Below, piece after piece: positions 8,635-17,478 of a stretch of DNA of 64,000 bases. The number at the start of each line of letters is the position of its first letter. The stretch's first letter is position 1. The stretch is from Novosphingobium sp. CECT 9465. GTDB lineage: Bacteria > Pseudomonadota > Alphaproteobacteria > Sphingomonadales > Sphingomonadaceae. The position numbers and the translations under genes are program-made. The notes beneath the pieces are model-generated. The model was not told the DNA's origin. It made no database searches and saw only the letters and a list, made by a program, of their open reading frames with translations. The DNA lies in NCBI RefSeq assembly GCF_920987055.1, contig NZ_CAKLBX010000001.1, positions 3,334,501 to 3,398,500 of the forward strand, read 5' to 3'.

Positions 8635-9345
8635 TCAACCCGAAATCGTATATCCGCCGTCTACGGGGATCATCACGCCGGTAACGAAGCTACTTTCGGG
8701 TGCACACAAAAAGCCGATGACGTCGCCCAACTCAGATGCTTCCCCCCAGCGCCCCATCGGCGTACGCTGCAAGGCCGGACGAGACGCCTCGTCGTCCTCC
8801 CACATTGGTCGCGACATATTCGTCTTGATCCAGCCCGGCGCCACCGCGTTTACTCGGATGCCGTCCTTTGCCCAAGCGACTGCTAACGACCTGGTTAGAG
8901 CGGCGATGCCGCCTTTGCTGGCCGCATAGCCTGGAGTCATCGCGCTACCGAAGGTCGAATAGATTGATCCGATGTTCACGACTGCGCCGCCTTGGCGGGC
9001 CAGCAAGGGGTGCGCGGCCAGCGCCATGCTCATCGTGCCGGTCAGGTTGATGTCCAGCGTGCGGGCAAAGGTGGCGAGGTCAAACTCGCCGTAAATCGCC
9101 CGGCCTGCCGCATTGACCAGCGAATCCAGACGAGGAAGATCGGAAACCAGCGCAGCCACCGCATCGGCGTCGGTCACATCGAGGACGCGAGCGGTGATGC
9201 CCTGCTCCAGAGGGGTCAGGGCGATCTCGGCGGCGTCGATGCCGGTAACGATCACCTGGTAGCCTTGCCGCACGAGCGCACGCGCGCTGGCAAACCCAAT
9301 CCCCATCGGATGCGCGCCGCCGGTCACCAATGCGATCTTATTCAT
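8635..9345 (-). CDS. Short-chain dehydrogenase/reductase
   Basis: A 236-residue classical SDR with TGGAHPMGIG cofactor motif, NAAG near residue 79, Ser in NIGSIYS, YAASK near 144, and a VTGVMIPVDGG end. AGAGGA lies 9 nt before the ATG at 9345, so this start is preferred to the in-frame TTG at 9354. It lies between two other SDR genes with gaps of about 140-240 bp. All active-site residues are present. It is of the 3-oxoacyl-ACP reductase-like kind and the substrate cannot be told. Confidence 0.9.
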   Translation of the reverse strand: MNKIALVTGGAHPMGIGFASARALVRQGYQVIVTGIDAAEIALTPLEQGITARVLDVTDADAVAALVSDLPRLDSLVNAAGRAIYGEFDLATFARTLDINLTGTMSMALAAHPLLARQGGAVVNIGSIYSTFGSAMTPGYAASKGGIAALTRSLAVAWAKDGIRVNAVAPGWIKTNMSRPMWEDDEASRPALQRTPMGRWGEASELGDVIGFLCAPESSFVTGVMIPVDGGYTISG

Positions 9346-9485
9346 CGCGTTCAATCCTCTTCAGTTCGTTGAAGCCGCGTCAATTGACCCAGGAATGATT
9401 GCCGCGCGGCCAATTGCTCGCCCAAGCCCAACACGGAAACTACGCGCTTTTGGGTTTGGCATCCCGGCAGACCATTGGCTTGGAC

Positions 9486-10298
9486 TCAGTGAAACGATGC
9501 TGTTTCGCCGCAGTCAACGCGGATGTTGCTACCGGTCATGCAGGCCGCAAGAGTCCCCGAAAGGAAGACGACCGCGGCCGCGATCTCGTCGGGCCGTGCC
9601 ATGCGGCCAACGCAATTGTGCCATTTTTCAGCCACGAGCCGTCTTTCGATTACGTCAGGTTCGGTGTCGGTCCATCCCTCAGCTTGCGCGATGGGAAGCA
9701 GATTCGATGTCATGGTCTCGGTCAGCACTGCGCCTGGGCTGATGATGTTGGCGGTAATCCCGGTGTTGGCGAGTACGCGAGCAAGACCCACTATGATGTT
9801 GACAAGCGCCGCCTTGCCCGGCGCGTAGGCGGGGAAATCGATGGTGGGCTTGGAATAGGCCGCGCTGCCGATCACAATCACCCGCCCCCATCCGCGCTCC
9901 CGCATACCCGGGACGAAATTCTGGACGAGCCTGACCGCGGACAACACATTGCGGTTGTAGGTGCCAGCCCACTGCTCGAGATTGACGGCAAACCAGTCGG
10001 GCGAGAACGGCTGCGCATCCCCGGCATTGCTGACCAGCACGTCGATCCCGCCGATCGCAGTGTTCACCTCATCGACCAGGGCTGCCACCTGGTCATCGTC
10101 GGAAAGATCGCCCAGCACCGCGATGGCGCGGCCGCCGGCTTCGACGATATCCTTCACAACCTTGTCTGCCCGGGCACGGTTGCGCCCGTGGACTACCACG
10201 GTCGCCCCATGAGCGGCCAGCATCCGTGCGCAGGCTGCGCCGATGCCGCTGGTGCTGCCACTGACGAACGCGCGCCGTCCTTTCAGTCCGAACTCCAT
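9486..10298 (-). CDS. Short-chain dehydrogenase/reductase
   Basis: A 270-residue SDR: SGSTSGIG cofactor loop near residue 14, HGRN after beta-2 (NADP-leaning), SNAGD near 90, Ser in VIGSAAYS, YAPGK near 156, and TGSNIRVDCGE at the end. An insertion around residues 195-235 (IAQAEGWTDTEPDVIERRLV) enlarges the substrate loop. GGGGAGA lies about 5 nt before the ATG. It is the first SDR after the P450 and the small unknown protein on the minus strand. Confidence 0.9.
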   Translation of the reverse strand: MEFGLKGRRAFVSGSTSGIGAACARMLAAHGATVVVHGRNRARADKVVKDIVEAGGRAIAVLGDLSDDDQVAALVDEVNTAIGGIDVLVSNAGDAQPFSPDWFAVNLEQWAGTYNRNVLSAVRLVQNFVPGMRERGWGRVIVIGSAAYSKPTIDFPAYAPGKAALVNIIVGLARVLANTGITANIISPGAVLTETMTSNLLPIAQAEGWTDTEPDVIERRLVAEKWHNCVGRMARPDEIAAAVVFLSGTLAACMTGSNIRVDCGETASFH

Positions 10299-10346
10299 CT
10301 CATTCTCCCCTAGGGATCGCGGCGACGCTCTGGCCGCCGTTCGGTT

Positions 10347-10706
10347 TCAGGCTTTGGCGGGCAGTCCCTGCCACCGGATCCGCATCGGGTGCGCAGCGGG
10401 CGCGCCAGGCACCTGCGGCTGACCAAAGATCTCGACTGCCAGCGAAACCTCGGTCAGGCTCAGCACGATGCGGTTGAGCAGGTCCTCTGGCTCCGGTAGC
10501 TGGCCCAGCGGGAACGCGTCAAGATGCACGAAGATCGCGTCGAGGCGCGGCTGCACCACGTTGTAGAAGTGCTGCAACTCGGCCATCGTCGACTGCACCC
10601 TCACCCGGTTGCGTTCGTCTTGCGTGAAGCACTGGCCCCAGGTGGGCGCAAATTCAGCAAGGTCCTCAAACCCGGCGGGCAGGGCCACATTCTTTGCCTC
10701 GGTCAT
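10347..10706 (-). CDS. Small protein of unknown function between P450 and SDR
   Basis: A 119-residue soluble protein that I do not recognise. It has no signal peptide, membrane segment or metal-binding Cys motif. It is rich in helices (DERNRVRVQSTMAELQHFYN) and has a Pro-rich end. GAGGTG lies 5-6 nt before the ATG. The spacing (36 bp after the P450 stop, 48 bp before the SDR start) places it firmly in the operon. A helper of the P450, or a steroid/lipid-type binding protein, would be guesses. Confidence 0.75.
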   Translation of the reverse strand: MTEAKNVALPAGFEDLAEFAPTWGQCFTQDERNRVRVQSTMAELQHFYNVVQPRLDAIFVHLDAFPLGQLPEPEDLLNRIVLSLTEVSLAVEIFGQPQVPGAPAAHPMRIRWQGLPAKA

Positions 10707-10742
10707 GGTATCACCTCACTCGTTCGCGACTGGACAAGGCTG

Positions 10743-12023
10743 TCAGTACCAACAGACATTCAGGTCGTCGGGTCCGCGCAGATTGAGCCCGACGATCTCG
10801 GACCGCGGGGCGTCCGAATCGCGACGGATTGCTGGCAGGATGTCGAGTATCGCGTTCATGGCCACTTCTACCTCCAGCCGGGCGAGCGGCATCCCAAGGC
10901 AGATATGCGCACCAGCCCCAAAGCCCAGCATTGTCGGCGTCAGCTTACGGTCGAAATCAAGCTCGTCAGGATTTTCAAAGACGCGTTCATCGCGGTTGGC
11001 CGATCCGATGCAAAGTGACAGCGCAGTTCCTGCGGGCACCTTCACGCCATGGAATTCGGTATCGACACGGGTTTCGCGCGCAAGGTAGGCTGCGGTCGGC
11101 TCCATCCGCATCGTCTCGGTAATCGCCTTGGTCATAAGGCTGCGATCGTCGCGCAGACGCGAAAGCATTTCCGGTCGGTCCATCAGCAGCACCAGCATAT
11201 TGCCCAGCGTGCGAGTGGTAGTCTCGGCGGCGGCTGGCAGCAAGCCTCGGATAAGGCTGGTGATGATGTGATCGTCGAGCGTTTCGCCTTCGTATTCGGC
11301 GCTGATCATGCGCGACATCATGTCGGTGCCATCGGCGCCGGCCTTGCGCCGCGCCTTCACCACCTCCAGCGTGGCGTCATAGATATTGCGCGAGGCTTCC
11401 AAGGCGGCGGCGTGGGCCTGGGTCACGGCTTCGGGATCGGTCGGCGTTCCCGACAGGATGCGCAGCGCCCAGCCGGCAAACTGCGCCGCGAATTCGCTGT
11501 CGTCCGGATAACCGAGAATGCGGTAGACGACGTCGATCGGGAAGCGGAGCGTAAATTCGGATACGAGATCGCACTTGCCGCGCGGCTTGAGCGCTTCGAG
11601 GTGATTGCGGATCTGCGGCTCGATCAGCTGGCTGCGCCAGTCGCGCAGGGTCGTCGGCGTCAGGGCCTTGGCCATCGCGCCGCGCAATTTGCGGTGCTCG
11701 GTGCCAGAATAGGCGGTGAGGATGCCGTCGCCCAGGAAATCGCCCAGACCGATCGCCTGCAGCCCGGCCGAGAACGTCTCGTCGTCCTGCAGCGCGCGGG
11801 CCACGTCTTCGTAGCGAAACAGGCTGTAAATCTGGCGCCCGCTCAGAATGTAGTCCGCCTGCGACGGAACGCCGTAGCGTGCCAGGATATCACCATCCAT
11901 GATCGGCCGCTTGTCGCGGAGTTCGCGATACATAGGAAAAGGATTGCGTTCGACCGGATCGCCCGAGCTGTAGAGTTTGTTGAGGGCGGCGAACTCGCTC
12001 GCCACGTCCGCTGTTGTAGCCAT
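10743..12023 (-). CDS. Cytochrome P450
   Basis: A 426-residue bacterial class I P450. It has the heme-thiolate motif FGAGAHICLGMPLAR near residue 365, the K-helix ExxR as ETMRM near 300, and an I-helix oxygen-activation stretch AAAETTTR, where Ala replaces the usual Gly but the Glu-Thr pair is kept. AGGAG lies 9 nt before the ATG at 12023. It should hydroxylate the pathway substrate using a ferredoxin and a ferredoxin reductase. Neither partner is coded in this window. Confidence 0.93.
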   Translation of the reverse strand: MATTADVASEFAALNKLYSSGDPVERNPFPMYRELRDKRPIMDGDILARYGVPSQADYILSGRQIYSLFRYEDVARALQDDETFSAGLQAIGLGDFLGDGILTAYSGTEHRKLRGAMAKALTPTTLRDWRSQLIEPQIRNHLEALKPRGKCDLVSEFTLRFPIDVVYRILGYPDDSEFAAQFAGWALRILSGTPTDPEAVTQAHAAALEASRNIYDATLEVVKARRKAGADGTDMMSRMISAEYEGETLDDHIITSLIRGLLPAAAETTTRTLGNMLVLLMDRPEMLSRLRDDRSLMTKAITETMRMEPTAAYLARETRVDTEFHGVKVPAGTALSLCIGSANRDERVFENPDELDFDRKLTPTMLGFGAGAHICLGMPLARLEVEVAMNAILDILPAIRRDSDAPRSEIVGLNLRGPDDLNVCWY

Positions 12024-12084
12024 TTTCCCATCTCCTAAGCGCAGCATTCTTGCCAGGCGCGGCCCGGCGGATCGATGGTTCGCC

Positions 12085-13335
12085 TTATTCGGCAGCCATC
12101 AGCATGTCGGGCAGGGGTTCTCCCCCATAGAGGTAGTAGTCGACCGCACGAGCGAACCAGCGCAACAGGGGTTCGTTCTCACCAAATGTCTGATGCGTTT
12201 TGGCTCCCATCTCGAACCCACGCTGCTGCAGTTCAGTCAGGGAAAAGTCTTCGGTCAGCACGTCGCGGGCATTGGTGGCGGCATAGGCCATAGCGAATTC
12301 CTCGCGCAGCGAAACCGGCGGCCGGGCCGAATGCTGGCGGACCTCGACAATGGTCCGGCTGGGCGCGAGCGGCCAGAACTCCATCCAGATATACCCGCCG
12401 CCCAGCGGCTGCAGGCACACATTCGGGAAGATCGTGATGGTCTCGACACCGAAATTGGGAATCCCGATGCGGTTGATCGAGGGATGCGTGGCGAAATCGC
12501 TCCGCTCGTTGCCGTCGCGCGGCAAGGTGGCCGGTGGCAATTGGTCAACCACAAACTGCACGATGGGCGTCTTGGGCCGCCAGTCAAAGTTGCGCTCGCT
12601 GGTCAAGGTGCTGTGCGGACCAAAGAGGCGGATGTCGAAGAAGTTGAAGGTGGGATTTTCGCGCGTCACGATCTGCGGGGTTAGCGTCCGCGCATGCGCG
12701 GTGGTGATGTGATAGCCCTCGCTGAAGGTGTGCATCCCCGATTTCCAGTTGGACGCGAATTCAGTAGTGGCCTTGGTGTGAAAAGGAAAGCGCTCGAACG
12801 GCAGAGTTTCATGCAGCTCGCCCAGCCCACCCAGGAATTCGCGCAATGTCTGGGCCGGCTCGGGTGCAAAATTGATGAAGATGAAGCCGTTCCAGATATC
12901 CAGCGCGATCGGAGTCAAACCGTGCTTGGCCTTGTCCACTTTGGGAAACTGCTCGGCCGCCGGAATCGCGCGCAGGGTACCGTCGGCACCATAGAGCCAC
13001 GAATGATACGGACAGCGAAACGTTAGCGAAGAGCCTTTATTCTCGTTCACGACCACCGCACCGCGATGTGAGCAGGTGTTGTAGAAGGCGCGGATCTCGC
13101 CATCCTTGCCACGCACGATCAGCGCCTCGGCCTTGACCGTGGGCACGTCGCGCACGAAAAAGTTGCCGGCTTCGGGAATGTCTTCCACCCGCCCTGCGAT
13201 CAGCCACAGCTTGCGATAGATCTGCTCGACCTCGAGCGCATAGATTTCGGGCGAGACGTGGCTTTCGACGGTTGCCGTGTGCTGGTCGATCCCGAGCTGG
13301 CCAGCCGTTGTCCAGTAACGCGAGAGGTCGTTCAT
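12085..13335 (-). CDS. Rieske non-heme iron oxygenase, alpha subunit
   Basis: A 416-residue oxygenase. The Rieske [2Fe-2S] ligands are CSHRG near residue 87 and CPYH near 107. The mononuclear iron His ligands are in SEGYHITTAH near 208, with the Asp ligand likely in LTEDFSL near 375. The residue that bridges the two metal centres is Glu (EGYH) rather than the Asp of naphthalene dioxygenase. AAGGGA precedes the ATG at 13335; a longer start at 13380 lacks support. No beta subunit gene is near, so it is probably a homotrimer. Ferredoxin and reductase partners are not in the window. Confidence 0.93.
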   Translation of the reverse strand: MNDLSRYWTTAGQLGIDQHTATVESHVSPEIYALEVEQIYRKLWLIAGRVEDIPEAGNFFVRDVPTVKAEALIVRGKDGEIRAFYNTCSHRGAVVVNENKGSSLTFRCPYHSWLYGADGTLRAIPAAEQFPKVDKAKHGLTPIALDIWNGFIFINFAPEPAQTLREFLGGLGELHETLPFERFPFHTKATTEFASNWKSGMHTFSEGYHITTAHARTLTPQIVTRENPTFNFFDIRLFGPHSTLTSERNFDWRPKTPIVQFVVDQLPPATLPRDGNERSDFATHPSINRIGIPNFGVETITIFPNVCLQPLGGGYIWMEFWPLAPSRTIVEVRQHSARPPVSLREEFAMAYAATNARDVLTEDFSLTELQQRGFEMGAKTHQTFGENEPLLRWFARAVDYYLYGGEPLPDMLMAAE

Positions 13336-13410
13336 GTGGTTGCTAGTCCCTTGCAATTCATGGGGCGCACCGCGCGTCATGACCCCCGTCGGAAATGCGG
13401 ATCCACCCGG

Positions 13411-14133
13411 TCAGCACAACAGCGCGCCGTCGACCATGACCTCGGCCCCCGACATGTAGCTGGCTTCATCCGAACACAGGAACACGACGACCCGCGCGCA
13501 TTCCTCGGAACTGCCGACCCGGCCCATCGGCATCATGGTTGCGGCATTGTCGCGCACCGACTGGACCAGCGAAGGGGTGTCGATCGCGCCCGGAAACACC
13601 GTGTTTACGCGCACGTTGAACCCCGCGAGGTCCTTGGCCGCAAGACGCGTCATCCCGCGCACGGCCCACTTTGAAGCGCCGACCGGAAAATATCCCGCCA
13701 GGCTGGTGGTCGCCAGTCCGGAGGAAATGTTGACGATGGCGCCGCCGCCTTTTTCGCGCATCGACGGCAGGACCGCCCGAATGCCGAAGAAGCTGCCCAT
13801 GAAGTTGATCTCCATGATCTCGCGCATGTAGTCGGTCTCGATCTCGTGGATGCCGCCATAGGCCCCCACGCCGCCGTTGTTGATCAGCACGGTCGGTGGT
13901 CCGAAGCGTTCGCGCGCCAGGTCGACCACACGGGTCCAGCCTGCCTCGTCGGAGACATCGTGCTTCATGAATACCGCGGCATCGCCAATGTCGCGCGCGA
14001 TCGCCTCTCCGGCCTCGTTCACGTCGGTGAGCACGACCCTGCCGCCTTCGGCCGCGATTAGCCGCGCTTCCATTTCCCCCATTCCGCTTGCCGCGCCGGA
14101 AACGATAGCGACCTTGTCCTTGAAACGGTTCAT
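13411..14133 (-). CDS. SDR-family protein lacking the catalytic tyrosine
   Basis: A 240-residue SDR fold: SGAASGMG cofactor loop near residue 12, LTDVN after beta-2, INNGG near 83 in place of NNAG, Ser in NISSGLA, and an intact Lys in VGASKWAVRG. The residue four before the Lys, where the catalytic Tyr belongs, is Val (codon GTC); the nearest Tyr is three residues earlier (GYFPVGASK). The rest is well kept, including SGAEVMVDGA at the end. It may be inactive, or it may be a structural or regulatory partner. The ATG at 14133 begins MNRFKDK, the expected SDR start. Confidence 0.85.
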   Translation of the reverse strand: MNRFKDKVAIVSGAASGMGEMEARLIAAEGGRVVLTDVNEAGEAIARDIGDAAVFMKHDVSDEAGWTRVVDLARERFGPPTVLINNGGVGAYGGIHEIETDYMREIMEINFMGSFFGIRAVLPSMREKGGGAIVNISSGLATTSLAGYFPVGASKWAVRGMTRLAAKDLAGFNVRVNTVFPGAIDTPSLVQSVRDNAATMMPMGRVGSSEECARVVVFLCSDEASYMSGAEVMVDGALLC

Positions 14134-14486
14134 CGTTGTTATCACTCGCCTTCGTCGAAAATTCCCACGCACGATGCCGGGGCAAACGCGCGTTGCAACG
14201 CCAGACGGATCGGAAAAAGGAAGCACTAACGCCAGCCCGTCATCGTTCTTGCCGCAAGCGGCAATCGCCGCCAGGCACCAACAGCCCGGGTAACTCAGCC
14301 TCGGTTCAGACCTTTCACACTCCCGTAGCGGCAGACAACTTCAAGCGTTCAAAGGTTGATCTTTCGCCCGATTCCGTCAAACCGCAAAGTGCCCTATGGG
14401 CGGTTTGGCGGCCACTGAATTCGTTAGAAGGCCTTGGCAACCCCGGCCCTGCGCCCCGCACGCAAGAGCCGGCTAGGCCAGAACGA
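14134..14486. other. Intergenic region between SDR and epoxide hydrolase genes
   Basis: No gene is recognised in these 353 bp. A perfect 8-bp inverted repeat (CAAACCGC at 14378-14385 and its complement at 14400-14407) could end transcription of the epoxide hydrolase gene or form a processing hairpin. The gap is long for an operon, so the SDR-Rieske-P450 run may have a promoter here. Confidence 0.4.
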
Positions 14487-15634
14487 TCATACCTTGCGCC
14501 GCAGGGCGCGGAAGCAGGCGCGCAGCTCCTGCACGAACAGATCAGGTTGTTCGAAGGCGGCAAAGTGCCCGCCGCGCTCCAGTTCGTTCCAGTAGATGAT
14601 ATTGGAATAGGCCCGCTCCGCCCATCGACGCGAAGGCCGGAAGATCTCCCGGGGAAAGATACTAACCCCTACCGGCATGGCGATGGGGATGCGCCGGAAA
14701 AAGTCCGCCGCCTCCCAATACAGGCGCGCCGACGATGCGGCCGTGGCGGGCAGCCAGTACATCATGATGGCATCGAGCATCTCGTCGCGCGACAACACGG
14801 TTTCAACATCGCCGTCGTGGTCGGTCCAGAAATGGAACTTCTCAAAGATCCACGCCGCTTGCCCGGCCGGCGAATCCGTCAGGGCGTAGCCCAGGGTCTG
14901 CGGCCGGGTGCCCTGGATCGCGGCATAGCCGCTGCCATTTGCCTGGTGCTGTTGCATGTTGGCGAGGCTCAGTTGCTCGGCGGCAGTCAGATCGGCGAGA
15001 TCGTTTTGCTCCGGCAACACGATCTGCATATTGAGGTGGATCGCAAGACATCCGTCAGGCCGGTCCGCGCCGATCTGGGTGGTCACTGCGGCACCCCAGT
15101 CTCCGCCCTGCGCGACATACTGGTCATAACCCAGCCGCCGCATCAATTCGGCCCAGGCCTTGGCAATGCGTTCGATCCCCCAGCCCGGTCCCGAGGGTCG
15201 GTCCGAGAAGCCGAAGCCAGGCAACGAAGGGGCGACAACGTGGAACGCGTCACTCGCATCGCCGCCATGTGCGACCGGATCGGTCAGCGGCCCGATCACT
15301 TTCAGGAATTCCACCACGGAACCCGGCCAACCGTGAGTTATCAGCAGCGGCATTGCGCCGGGATGGGGTGAGCGGACGTGCAGAAATGGATGCCCACCCC
15401 GTCGATCTCAGTGCGCCACTGGCCCAGGGCATTGAGTCGCGCTTCGCAGCGCCGCCAGTCGTAGTGCTTGCCCCAGTAGTCGCACAGCGCCTGCACTTTC
15501 GTCAGCCGCGCCCCCTGGCTCCAATCGCCGGTCGCTTCGGGTTCCGGCCAGCGGGTACGTTGCAGGCGCTGCCGAAGATCATCGAGTTCGCTTTGGGCAA
15601 TCGCAAGTGTGAATTCACTGATCGAAACGGACAC
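14487..15634 (-). pseudogene. Epoxide hydrolase (EHN + alpha/beta-hydrolase), single-base frameshift
   Basis: Two frames together encode a microsomal-type epoxide hydrolase of about 382 residues. The first (15634-15341) has the EHN domain (ELDDLRQRLQRTRWPEP). The second (continuing to 14487) has the oxyanion motif HGWPGS, the nucleophile Asp in GGDWGA, and the His in GGHFAAFEQP. The frames meet at about 15382-15383, where TTC-TG-CAC lacks one base compared with the expected F-L-H codons. The start is probably GTG at 15634, with GGGGAGAGG just upstream. As read, the enzyme is broken; a sequencing error is possible. Confidence 0.85.
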
Positions 15635-15910
15635 GGCCTCTCCCCTGCGGGCGCGAACGCCGCACAACCCTTACCGCGGCAAGCGGATAAGTAGCGTGTA
15701 GGCGCGCCGCCACTAAAGAATTGAGTAATTCGGGCCTTTCCGCGCTGCTCAGCATCTGCGGTGCGGGCATAGAGCGGATCTTTCCCCCGTTATAAACGAT
15801 GCGGGACTATTGCGAAGGCCATGCCGCTTGGGACACTCCCAGCCAAGGCATCAGAGGCCTTGCCCTGCTCGCCCCCACGCGCACGATACGCATGGCGGCG
15901 CGCCAGTTAG

Positions 15911-17194
15911 CTACTCTGCGGCGACCGCAATCGGCATCAGTCCATCGACTGCACCCTGCACGACCGCGGCGCTGTGGCGACACATCATTTCCTGTTCGCC
16001 AAACTGGATATAGGGCACCGCGCCAGATTTCAGCACGGCCTGCTGGCGCTCGATCGCGCCATTGTCCTCGATCAGCGTATCGCGGTTGAAGGCAAGCGCG
16101 TAAATCTGCGAGAAGACCTCGCTGTGGGAGCTGGGCGTGCGGTAATAGTAGACCGCTTCCCACTCGCACCGGTCTGGCGAAATGGGCTGGAACCGGTTCA
16201 ACCAGCAGCCATTCGAGCCGGCATTGATCTGGGCATGGGGGAACAGTACCATCTGATCGGAGCCCCAACTAGCCGGATCTCCCCGGTCGATGGCCTCCCT
16301 CCCGTTGAATCCGTCAGCCTTTTCCTGTGTCGGATCGGCATCCGTCGCGCCGACCAGTTGAGCCGAGTGCAGGAACGAATACTTCTGCACCGGGCGGGTG
16401 TCAGACAACTCGTATTCGGGATTGATCGCAGTCGACCAAGTCCGGTGCTGGCCGAGCGCCTCCCAGAACAACGGATGGCAAAACGGATTGGCAGTGGTCG
16501 ACACCATTCCGCTCACTGTGCGCGAATGCAGAGCCCGGATGTGATAGCTTTCGCTCTGCGCCTCAAGCCCCAGCTTCCAGTTCGTGTCGATCACCTGTTT
16601 CATCGTGACGCGGTGGGGAAAATCCTTGAACGGCAGGTTCTGGAACCGCGCGCTGACGGGCGCTAGGTATTCAGCCAGAGTCTGGCGGGGCTCCGGATCG
16701 AGGTTTATGAAGATAAACCCTTCCCACACGCCTAGGTTGACCGGTCGCAGAGCCGAGGCCTCTTTGTCCAGTCCAGGAAAACACCCCTCATCGGGGACAG
16801 CCTTCAGTCTGCCATCGGCGCCGAAGGCCCATGCGTGGTATGGGCAGGAAAATCGTAGACTGTTGCCACTTTCGCCCCACACCAGCTTCATTCCGCGATG
16901 AGTGCAGATATTGTGGAACGCCCGCAGTTTGCCTTGCTTGTCGCGCCAAATCAGCACCGAGGCCGAACGGCAGTGCACATCCCTGACGATCCAGTCGCCC
17001 GGATTGGCCACGTCGGCCACGTCCGCGATATTGAGCCACACCTTGCCAAACAGCTCGGTTTCGGCGGCAAAGCGCTCCGGCGACGTGTAGACCGCCGTAT
17101 CGACATGGCCCGTGGACATGATCACCGGGTCCGGCTGCAGCGTGCCGCTGCCCAGGGTAAAGTTTTGCGGTTCGAATTTCGGCAGAGCGAACAC
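15911..17194 (-). CDS. Rieske non-heme iron oxygenase, alpha subunit
   Basis: A 427-residue oxygenase and the most upstream gene of the minus-strand run. The Rieske ligands are CTHRG near residue 97 and CPYH near 117. The iron ligands are YHIRALH near 220, with an Asp in LIEDNGAIERQQ near 380. The end has the family motif QQAVLKSG. As in the other oxygenase, the bridge between metal centres is Glu (ESYH). AGGAGAGACCT leads into a GTG at 17194, preferred to the ATG at 17227. The two oxygenases differ throughout, so they are not a recent duplication and likely act at different steps. Confidence 0.93.
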   Translation of the reverse strand: MFALPKFEPQNFTLGSGTLQPDPVIMSTGHVDTAVYTSPERFAAETELFGKVWLNIADVADVANPGDWIVRDVHCRSASVLIWRDKQGKLRAFHNICTHRGMKLVWGESGNSLRFSCPYHAWAFGADGRLKAVPDEGCFPGLDKEASALRPVNLGVWEGFIFINLDPEPRQTLAEYLAPVSARFQNLPFKDFPHRVTMKQVIDTNWKLGLEAQSESYHIRALHSRTVSGMVSTTANPFCHPLFWEALGQHRTWSTAINPEYELSDTRPVQKYSFLHSAQLVGATDADPTQEKADGFNGREAIDRGDPASWGSDQMVLFPHAQINAGSNGCWLNRFQPISPDRCEWEAVYYYRTPSSHSEVFSQIYALAFNRDTLIEDNGAIERQQAVLKSGAVPYIQFGEQEMMCRHSAAVVQGAVDGLMPIAVAAE

Positions 17195-17271
17195 AGGTCT
17201 CTCCTGTAAGGTTGGTCTTGGGTTCAAATGTTGGCAACCGGAGGAAATCCGGCAGCCCTCGCATCAAAAGG

Positions 17272-17478
17272 CTATGGCCTCCATAGCACGCGAGCATTGC
17301 TCCGAGGATGCAGGATGAACGACTCGAAAGCACCACACGACCTGCGCAGCCGGTTGCTGCGCGCTATCCACACCCGCTCAATGAAAGATCCAATCACACT
17401 GAATATACTCTCACGGCCAAGCTGCGCTGCTGCTTGCCAGAAGTTGGCTACCGTGGTTCCGTCGGATTCGATCTTCAT
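17272..17478 (-). CDS. Short unrecognised reading frame with a strong ribosome binding site
   Basis: A 68-codon frame starts with ATG at 17478, 8 nt after AGGAGAGG, and stops 77 bp before the start of the Rieske gene. The first 25 residues (MKIESDGTTVANFWQAAAQL) look like a real N-terminus; the remainder is Arg-rich and looks like frame drift. It may be the start of a decayed first gene of the operon or a small leader peptide. I do not recognise it. Confidence 0.3.
   Translation of the reverse strand: MKIESDGTTVANFWQAAAQLGRESIFSVIGSFIERVWIARSNRLRRSCGAFESFILHPRSNARVLWRP

Noticed and set aside
14136-15371. 411-codon plus-strand frame over the epoxide hydrolase
   Set aside because: The minus strand encodes clear hydrolase motifs; the plus-strand product has none.
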